The notes beneath the pieces were generated by a model. It worked only from the letters and a program-made list of their open reading frames with translations, was not told the DNA's origin and did no database searches. The translations under genes were made by a program, and so were the position numbers. From Litomosoides sigmodontis (lineage: Eukaryota; Nematoda; Chromadorea; Rhabditida; Onchocercidae), in assembly GCA_963070105.1 (NCBI GenBank), contig OY718808.1:2406238-2470237 (forward strand): a stretch of 64,000 nucleotides of DNA, given 5' to 3'. Every line of letters starts with the position of its first letter. Position 1 is the first letter of the stretch. This document shows positions 56,036 through 64,000 of the stretch, piece by piece.

Positions 56036-58442
56036 ATGATTCTCCTAACAATTTCCACCTTACTGTTTGCTCAATCAACAACGATACTGTTTGTTGCATC
56101 AAAACCCAATGTACCATGGAATTATGACGAACGTGACGAACCACCCTCATTTCCTTCCGTATGCGTATGCTTTGTTAATTTAGCTAATTAATTAAATGTG
56201 ATCTTTCACATGTTACAGTTGCCTCTGCCTCACCTCTCAATTCATTAGTTTCATTCAAAAAATAATTTAATGGAAACAAAAGTTGTTCAGAGATAACGAA
56301 GTTTGTCGCTTCACCGCAAATCATATATCAAAAGTTTAACTAATTATTATATTGAAGTTGACTTGGAAATTTATCTTTTGAAGTAATAATTCACAAAGTC
56401 TTGTTTTAATTCACAGAAAACATAGTTTAAAAATTGCTGGAAATTGCTCGATGATTTTTAGATATTAGAGGAAATAGAAATGATGAGACTTGGAAAATCT
56501 CTGAAGTGCGCGCACATTGACAAGGATAAAATGTATGAGGCAATCGAGCACTTCTAAATTTTCTGAACAAGTTTTAAACATTTAAACTTTCGATATCAGT
56601 GAGCTAATCGTAGTGGATGGATATTTTTGAATTAATTACATTTGAATTAGCTCACCTAAATTTGCCTAATCATAACGGTAATAATCATTTAGGAACCTCC
56701 ATCTGAACTGAAAAGCATTTTGCCACCGGAAACTTTCGCTCAACTTCGCGCAATTCATCAGGATCAATCGTTGACTGTACCGGTTAGACTAATCCGTATA
56801 TTTTCATTCCTGTATTGTATGGTACTATATGAGTACAACTACCCACATCTTTTATGATAGTGTAAGAGTATAAACAGCCAGCCACGTCTTTCATTGCTTT
56901 CTGCAACTATATTTCTTAACTCGAAAGAGAGAGAGAGAGGGAGAGAGAGAGAGAGAGGTGGAAAGCAAATAACCAAAATAACGAACACAGAAAATGGAAA
57001 TTAAATTAAAATGAGTTTTCAGAAACACTGTTCTTTCGTTAGGAGCATATATATGTGCTTGTTAACAATTATCATATGTAATTATTGATTGCAGGAAAAG
57101 ATGATGAAAATTGATGAAATTATAAATGGCCTACCGGAAAATATCTTGCAACAGCTTCCGCTTCCACCGGTATTCCGTCTACTTCCGCAATATGTTCAAG
57201 AAGTGATGAAAGCTATACGAATAGCAAAGAATATTACGGTGGAAGAGAAATGGCTTCAGATGGCAATTATCATTGATTCGCTTCCAAGCGAACAACAAAA
57301 AATGCTACAGCAAATTATGCCGCACTTTACATTGGTATTTCACAATTTAAGTGTTCGAGATATTTTTGCTTTTTAAACAACAAAAAAAAAATCGTCAAAA
57401 TTGAAGGAAATGAAGAAAGAAAGAGCCATAACACTAAAGATAGTAGTGAGAAATGATAGCATAACTGATAATATATTAGATAGTAATAATTTGATTGCAT
57501 AACTAACTGATAGGGCAAATAGATAGCGGTAGTTTAGAGTGGACAGTAATTAATAATTGGACAACAGTTACAATAATGATGAATGGTAGCAAAATGATTG
57601 ATTCGATTTCACAAGCACTGATAGCACCGGTGATCGGTGTGCTAGACAATGTTGATAGGATCTCTAACACTGTGACGTTTATCACTATCACTTGTTTTTT
57701 TATTTTGGTATAATACGTGTAAATAATGTAGCAGAAACGTATTCAGTGATCCATTCTACGTGTGAAGGTTGGTTGCGTCTATCCTAAATGATATCTACGT
57801 GATAGCATCATAACGGAAAAGCTTTCACTATCTTACTTCACAGCATTTAAATATAGAATTCGAAGGCAGCAAAAAAAAAGCAAACAAAACTTTTTTAACA
57901 TTAAAGCAACTAATTGATAAAATATAAATGATTTTTTCGTCCACTCAGCCAAATAAAATGAAAAATAATTCCTAGGCATCTTCGTCGGAATTTAAAGATA
58001 TACTTCCAAAGGATGTGTGGAATCAACTTGTTGCAACTTATCAAGATGCCAAACTCAGTGATGAGGTATGATAGATTTATTTTGACTGTTAACTGTATTT
58101 ATAAAGTGGGAAAAATAACTGCAATCACTTACGATAACAGTATCATACTTTTGTTTCAAGTAAACAAAACTTTTTTTTCCCCTCACAAATAATTCAGTAG
58201 CCTTTTCTTTTTTTAAGCAAAAAGTGAAACGAATTGATGAAGTAATTAATGAATTGCCGGATTCAATCAGTCAACGATTACCACTACTATCACCATTTCA
58301 AAAGTTACCTGCTAATGTGCAAGAAAAGTTGCAAGCCGTTCATGTGCAGCATAAGCTGTCCGAGCAACAACGATTTCAGAAAATAAAAGCAATGGTCGAA
58401 TCATTGCCGTTGGAAATGAAGAAATTAGCATTCATGCACTAA
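56036..58442 (+). CDS. Secreted protein with an internally duplicated alpha-helical domain
   Basis: Exons: 56036-56158, 56693-56782, 57095-57334, 57976-58065, 58218-58442; 255 aa. Signal peptide MILLTISTLLFAQSTTILFV. Two homologous units are each encoded by a 90-bp exon plus a longer exon. Unit 1 is about residues 42-151, EPPSELKSILPPETFAQLRA...KIDEIINGLPENILQQLPL. Unit 2 is 152-255, SSEFKDILPKDVWNQLVATY...RIDEVINELPDSISQRLPL. There is no cysteine. The LT-x-E-x-x-x-K-I-D pattern recalls the nematode SXP/RAL-2 (DUF148/ANIS5) secreted antigen family, but the resemblance is loose and may be convergent. TATA box 38 bp upstream. A degenerate third unit may follow at 58616-59070. All phases are 0, so exon pairs can be copied without frame damage. 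Confidence 0.83.
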
Positions 58443-59490
58443 TACGATACTTCGATACTCCCATTAATCTGTCTAAAAATTAAAATTTACAAATCGTTCA
58501 ACGTACCACTAGTTGCTATCATCAATTTCACAGCTGCATGTTTCAAGTTGAATGATTTTATAAATGAAGCTTTACAGTGTTATTTCGACGCGTTTTCTTT
58601 TTTTTTTTTTTTGCAGAGTTCATGGGATGTCTCTGAGAGACATCATCAAAGTTTTGTAGCGAATAACAAGAAATTATTAGAAAATTATAATATTTCCCAG
58701 GAAAAAGCTCCAATTCGGCTCTGCAGAATAAAGCTTGTAGCTTTGAATGATGCTAATTTATTCGGTCCTTTAACTTCAAGTTCAGTAAATTGCTAATTAT
58801 CGGAAATTACCTAAGCAGTCTACGAACTGTGTAAAAACAGTAGCAATTCGCCATCTGCATTAATCTCTCAATGTGGTCCCTAGTTTGCCAGTAAAAGAAA
58901 GAATTGCCGGGAAATTGCAATTAATTTTATTTAAAAAAGAACGTCATACTATATCGAAAAAAAACGATGTGAAATGTCACTTGAATTCAGCATTTTCACG
59001 GACCACAGAAAGTGCAAAAGTAAAAGGAAAATGTAAAATCTCAGTTACCACCAAAATATATCTGATCTGAAAAGTTTTTGCCAACTTTTTGTTTCCCAGA
59101 AAACTCTTACCTGAAAACATCGCATTAAGCAGAAAATACTGATTGCTAAAAATAAATTGACAATCCGATGTAAATTATGCTTTTTATTCTATCGTTTTAC
59201 GGTTTTGACAATGTAGAGAAACGGATTTACCAATGTTTCATCCATTTTGATTACCTTATCAGAACTGTAAACTGGGACCAGCATTTAAAATATAGCGAAC
59301 TAGAACTGAATATTGTCAAGGCCCACTACACTGATATAAAAATCCGAACATTTTGCTCTCAGGAATCACCAATATTATGTACAGAAATTATATGAACATT
59401 TCATCCAGTGAATAATTACAATAAATGAAACCAAAAAATATCATTCGACCAAAATTATTACAAAATTATTTCATAAGCTTAGCCAATCAA

Positions 59491-59534
<44 letters not shown>

Positions 59535-59743
59535 CGTTGGTGTTTAATGTCAACTGAGTTCATTCTAAGAAAATTTTTACTCGCCAGAAATTAATTTCAG
59601 CAAATTTAGATCAAAATCACATTAGTAAGAAAGCCAAAATATAATGTGCTTTTAATTAAAAAAAGAATAGATATTTGTTCAGCGTGTAAATATTTGCTCT
59701 TTCTACGAAGAAATAGTACACGAGAGCAAATAATAAATTAAAA
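58443..59743. other. Spacer with degenerate repeat-unit remnant and (TA)n
   Basis: Includes the possible third unit at 58616-59070 and a TA tract at about 59493-59532. Confidence 0.55.
58616..59070 (+). pseudogene. Possible degenerate third unit of the secreted repeat protein
   Basis: A T-rich acceptor (TTTTTTGCAG ending 58616) opens a frame SSWDVSERHHQSFVANNKKL and on to NISQEKAP. It aligns roughly with the 90-bp exons of the two real units (…QLVATYQDAKLSDEQ). A further open stretch from about 58873 has VPSLPVKERIAGKLQLILF, reminiscent of the SLP segments. Stops separate the pieces and I find no coherent splice route to the gene, so it is more likely a decayed copy than a 3' extension. Confidence 0.35.
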
Positions 59744-60645
59744 TTAGTACCCATCATATGAATAGGTAATTTTGTATTCTGGATATTTCTTCTGCAATAA
59801 ATTGACTGCTTCTTCATGTTTCGCTGGACCATATCTCTATAGAGATCATTGCCATGGTTTAACATTTGATAACTCTTACGATTTTACAAAATGTTATCAT
59901 TTTATTTCACAAAAAAAATTAAAAGATTATTTTGAAAATAATGCTTTACACTGCTATAACTTGTGGTCATAAAATTCGCAGTGTCTCCTGGTGGCAATAC
60001 AACCAGTAGAAGCAGCATCACGCTAGCATGATGAATAAAGACCTGCTGTAGTAAAAATAAATTTTCTCCACCTTATTCGACAATTAAACTTTAGATGATT
60101 AAATTTCAATTCTTCATCTATTTGTCAAATTTTTTCCATTATTTAAAGTAGGAACTTTTATTGCGTCAAAAAACTATGAGACTTTCACGCTTCCTTAGTA
60201 ATTATTTTATAAATGTTATTGTAAAGCAAACCTGTGAGTAGCCGTAGACAAAAAGGTTTCTTTTCTGAGGTTCATGATTTATGCGTCCACCACCGACGCA
60301 TTTTAGTGAGAATGAAATGCCAATTTCCTTTTCAGTTTGTTGGAAAATATTTTTATGCCATTTACAATGTTTATAGCCGCGAATAATCAATTTCTCTTTA
60401 CCTGTTGATTTTGAGGTAACCTGGAAATATGGATGAAATGATAAATTCAATGATATCAAGTCAGCATTTAAAGAAGAAATACATATGATAATGTTGAAAA
60501 AAAAATCGCACAAAGACATATTAGATGTGCAACTAAAGTTAGATGAAAACATATATTGCAATTATACCATAGTTACCTTAATCATTATGTATTTAAATAA
60601 GCCTTCCGGATCTATACTCACATCCGGAATACTTTCCAGTGACAT
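59744..60645 (-). CDS. PHPT1-like phosphohistidine phosphatase, copy A
   Basis: Janus/PHPT1 family: small cytosolic enzyme hydrolysing protein phosphohistidine. Exons (minus): 60577-60645, 60232-60420, 59744-59836; 116 aa (human 125). Conserved: IPDVSIDPEGLFKYIMI, IIRGYKHCKWHKNIF with catalytic His45 (human His53 in YHADIY), CVGGGRINHE, FVYGYSQRYGPAKHEEAV, KYPEYKITYSYDGY. It differs from copy B at the usually conserved YHAD motif (WHKN here). Exon sizes 23, 63 and 31 codons are identical to copy B 570 bp upstream in the same orientation, so this is a tandem duplicate. Confidence 0.93.
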
Positions 60646-61214
60646 TGAATGAAAAATAACCAGAGCAGTAAATGACCAAATGAATGCTCAATTCATCGAA
60701 ATATTTCTGAAGCTCTTCGAAATTACAAAAACATGTCTTCAAGGACCTCTTCCATGCTAGTTAAAATTTATTGCAAAATTCCTACCATTCGAATTCCAAT
60801 AATAAAAAAAACAGGGAAATGGTAGGTTCGCAAAATTCATAAACAACTTGATGTGACTGAACATGTCATGTCGGCTAATCACAAATTCAAAGAGATGACG
60901 AATGTATTTATAACATTTCTTTTCTATTACATCGTTTTTCTTACAGTTTTGCAGAAACTACATTCGTAATTTCGGAATTTAAAACCACAGAAAGCATAAA
61001 CCGCTCAACCATTGTACAATAAGGAAAATAAAGATTTGATAAACAATTAACTCCGAAATAATTATCAACTGATTTTACTAAAATGCAAATTAAAGTCGAA
61101 ATTATAACTTAAATTTTAGTTCTAGTAAAGCGCAAAAAAAAATAAAAACAGTCGTTTGAAGTATGAAGAATTTAAAACAAATTATAGCAAATACTGAAGC
61201 ATAGTCAAAACGAA
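60646..61214. other. Intergenic between the PHPT1 copies
   Basis: AT-rich. It must hold the 3' end of copy B and the promoter or leader of copy A. Nothing else seen. Confidence 0.5.
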
Positions 61215-61939
61215 TTAATATCCTTCGTTAGAGAAGGTAATTTTGTAATTTGGATATTTCGTTTTCAAAACGTCGACACTTTTCTGATGATCTGCCTGGC
61301 CATAACCCTAAATACATGAAAATATAACTGCACGAATATCGATCCGAAGAAAATCTGTATGTTGAAGGCGCACAGTACACCGTACTAAAAGAATAACTTA
61401 CTCCATGAACTTCGTAGTTTTCAAACAATTAACCCGAATTTTTGAAATACTTGTATCAAAAAAAAATTCCTACGAAAGCACTGATTCAAGGAATAATAAC
61501 AAGAACTCATGATCAGGTAATGTTAAATTAAAAAAAAAATTTGATACCTGCGAATAGCCATAGACCAATATAGCGTGATTTTTTGACTCATGCTTTATCC
61601 TACCTCCACCCAAGCATAACAGTTCGTAATCTGATCCAAGTTCCTTTTCTGTTTCATTCAGTATATCGGCATGATAAGCACAACGAGCGTATCCACGTAC
61701 GATCAGCTTGTCTTTCTTCGAAGACTTTTCTATGACCTATGATGATACGATCCAACTCTTACAAAGTTCTCATCACAGTATTTGACTGTTAGAGTAGAAT
61801 TTACTAAATTATTAAATCAGCCTCGTACATTATGTACTTCAAAATATTGGTTCTTGGGTCACAAACCTACCTTTATTAATATATACTTGAAAACACCATC
61901 GGGATCGATGCTAGCATCAACTATATCGACTAGTGGCAT
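61215..61939 (-). CDS. PHPT1-like phosphohistidine phosphatase, copy B
   Basis: Exons (minus): 61871-61939, 61548-61736, 61215-61307; 116 aa. Start MPLVDIVDASIDPDGVFKYI, then LIVRGYARCAYHADIL with catalytic His45 in the canonical YHAD context, CLGGGRIKHE, ILVYGYSQGYGQADH, KYPNYKITFSNEGY. It is closer to animal PHPT1 than copy A, which suggests B keeps the ancestral role and A has diverged (inference). An acceptor-like CAG lies six bases before the ATG (GCAGTAAGT), though it also looks like a donor. Confidence 0.93.
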
Positions 61940-62585
61940 ACTTACTGCACTTGAAAACAGTTTTATGCGCGGAAAGTAGATAGCAGTATTGATGAAACGC
62001 AAAATCCTGCCTGTAAGAAACTACTTCACGACTGACAAATGTAATACGAACACCCGGCCAACACATTTCAAATTCCATCACTAAATCCCTCACCACCATC
62101 TCCGACAAAATAAATCACTACCAATTTGAGGGTTCCCATCTTATTGTGAACTGTTTTAGCATTCCATTCACACCATGATGTTACAGTAGCAAAATTATAA
62201 ATTCAATTCTACACGAAAACTAAGCCTTTTTATTCACAGAAAACAGGAATTATAATAATTAGAGACAAAAAATGGGTAAAATTTATGACAGTACATCAAT
62301 GTGTGGAATATTAAAAGAAGGGATTTGAAATATCTTTATTTAAGAAATAAAAAGTTACGAAGAGTGACAAAGTATAAGGAATACGTATAAGCAAAAATAA
62401 TACAGCAAAATATCACAGTAAATAAAAGTAACTGACCACTATCAACAAAAAAATTGATCACGAAATAAATTATTAAAACAATATTGAATTTATATTTCAA
62501 ATTACTTAAAAAAGCCAATCACATCAACGAGAAACTCCCGCAAACTTTTAGAAACATATATAATCTAGAAATCTTCTAGAACTGA
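61940..62585. other. Spacer PHPT1-B / UVSSA
   Basis: Minus frame 61917-62108 (VVRDLVMEFEMCWPGVRITF...) is open through the PHPT1-B start region and reads protein-like. I find no upstream exon or family for it, so it is not called. Confidence 0.4.
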
Positions 62586-64000
62586 TCACCTTTTCGCTAA
62601 TGCATAATTAAACTGATGCTCGAAATTCTTTGCCGCTCGTGCTTTGCGAATAGATTCTAATGTTTCGTAAACACGTTTTACTGTATTTCGGTTGAATAGT
62701 TTAGCCTAAAAATATATACATATATATAGTATAGCGAAATATCACAATAGATGAAGTTTACATTAACTACACTTCAGGCTTGAGATGAGATATAAGAGCT
62801 TAAAAGCTGGTTAAAAAATTTTTTAAAAAAAAAAAAAAAATTTATTACTAAGAAATTCTAAGCCTTCCTAAGCTAAAAAATTACCTTATTTCTGCAATAG
62901 CTTTACAGTAGTAGCCCAATCATTTCCAGTAACATTAATGCATTTGCACTTAGTAGAGGTCTCAAAACAGTTTAATCCGTCCCTAATCTCTAAAACAATA
63001 AGACATAGCATTTTCTCCCGCTAATTATGTAACATGTGCCACCGCACATCTCAGCAACGCTTAACCATTCTGCTTCCGCGGAGTCCAATTACGCACCAAA
63101 AATTTTCTCTTGAGTAATCAATAGCTATTTGACCACTACCCATTAAATTTTCATAAAATGCAATGCTAGAGAAAGTTATAAAATAGCAATTCCTTACACT
63201 AAGTCTGTTTCTTACGGCAGCAGGTGCACTTCTATTGGTATCTCGTTGTTTTCTCTTTCTGTGCTTTATCTTTCCTCTCAAATTAGTTCCAGTTGCAGCT
63301 TCAACATCTCTGATATATTCTTCTTCCTCCTTTTCATCACATTTTGAGTTGTCAACCTTCCTAAAAACAAAGAAAGACCGAAAATACGCTAAATTCCAAT
63401 AAATAATTAACTCTAGCTTTGGTCTTTGGAGTGTCTAAATCACCATAAATAAAAAATAACACTTCTCTGCTTGCTTTTTTTTTTCCTTCAGATCTTTATC
63501 ACATACTGAATGATTTCTTTCATAGGATATCCCATTTCATCGCGATCAATGATTTTCCCATGCAGTGGACAGCGTTTTACATCCATGCGAGGGCATAATG
63601 TTCCATTACTAAGTGGAGCACGGCACTGTCGACTACTCCTTAGCTGCTGACCAACAAATGTCATAACTCGGGCGTGATATGCTTCTGCGTTATCCAAGCT
63701 TGTTGAACAGCTGCAGTAAATTTTAAAATAACAATATATGAATAGAAATGATCAATATAAGTGCAAAACGTTGTACTGTACTAACCCTTCATCCGAAGGA
63801 CGCCAGAATCGATGACAATCAGCATTATTTCGTGGTACTTCAGCAGGTTTAACGTCACTTTGTCCCCAATACTTTAAGTCAAGTCCGAACGGCAGAACTG
63901 GTACCTCATTTCCATGAATTTTATTCTTATTGTCATCTTAAAATTCAAAAATGAATTCCTCCACAAAATTGTAGGAGCAAAGTCATCGCAAAATTTACCT
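62586..64000 (-). CDS. uvs-1: UV-stimulated scaffold protein A, C-terminal part
   Basis: UVSSA binds stalled RNA polymerase II and CSA/TFIIH in transcription-coupled repair. The gene runs off the right edge; visible exons (minus): 63999-64000 (last two bases of an exon), 63786-63936, 63507-63710, 63198-63360, 62586-62705 with TGA at 62586. Diagnostic: LKYWGQSDVKPAEVPRNNAD then CHRFWRPSDEG (human DADSHRFWRPSE), the zinc-binding block CRAPLSNGTLCPR...CPLHGKIIDRDEMGYP (DUF2043), YIRDVEAATGTNLRGKIKHR, and the C-terminal KNFEHQFNYALAKR (human HEKFSNQFNYALN). The N-terminal VHS-like domain is outside the window. The symbol is tentative; UVSSA family identity is firm. Confidence 0.92.

Noticed and set aside
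61917..62108. Minus frame VVRDLVMEFEMCWPGVRITF upstream of PHPT1-B
   Set aside because: Runs through the PHPT1-B start exon in another frame, has no partner exon and no family match; likely chance.

Overview
The window is AT-rich, intron-rich, microsatellite-laden animal nuclear DNA that looks nematode. Introns are mostly 100-900 bp with short T-rich acceptors ending TTTCAG or TTTTAG. Several first coding exons follow directly on an acceptor-like site, as expected for spliced-leader trans-splicing. The first gene is UNC-87, the nematode calponin-like muscle protein, with its seven repeats. The style fits a spirurid or filarial worm, but that is inference; no species is assigned. There are no prokaryotic genes, CRISPR arrays, rRNA or tRNA genes that I can see. 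I built gene models exon by exon from splice signals, phase continuity and remembered family sequences.

Layout. 15-3945 (-): unc-87 with two possible 5' ends. 3946-7743: microsatellite-rich spacer. 7744-9528 (+): ATG5. 9529-11932: spacer with a long (CAA/TTG)n tract and a 116-bp tandem duplication. 11933-16219 (+): secreted two-Kunitz protein. 17657-17896 (+): divergent dynein light chain. 18325-19648 (-): secreted cysteine-rich orphan. 20887-23166 (-): ABHD17-type depalmitoylase. 25511-28821 (-): bifunctional UMP synthase. 30372-32311 (+): multi-pass membrane orphan. 32522-34385 (-): CCDC97. 35103-36164 (+): ribosomal protein eL20 (RPL18A). 36842-40164 (+): WDR74/Nsa1. 40546-49185 (-): ELP1. 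49699-51444 (+): VPS37. About 51600-51925: compact GC-rich hairpin-rich island, a candidate structured RNA. 52582-53949 (+): mitochondrial ribosomal protein L48. 56036-58442 (+): secreted two-repeat protein. 59744-60645 and 61215-61939 (-): tandem pair of PHPT1-like genes. 62586-64000 (-): 3' half of UVSSA.

Most genes are housekeeping: pyrimidine synthesis (UMPS), ribosome structure and assembly (RPL18A, WDR74, MRPL48), tRNA wobble modification (ELP1), autophagy (ATG5), ESCRT-I sorting (VPS37), transcription-coupled repair (UVSSA) and dynamic palmitoylation (ABHD17). The lineage-specific content is in three secreted proteins (two-Kunitz, 8-Cys orphan, duplicated-repeat protein), the duplicated phosphohistidine phosphatases and the 51.6-51.9 kb island. 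I see no functional linkage among neighbours and no clear operon; apart from the PHPT1 pair, adjacency looks incidental.

Several local duplications appear to have changed genes: a stop-carrying 52-bp repeat at the end of the Kunitz gene, a copied WDR74 exon 7, a stray piece of the ABHD17 last exon, and the exon-pair duplication in the secreted repeat protein. Exon boundaries are inferred from sequence; weak junctions are stated in the entries.
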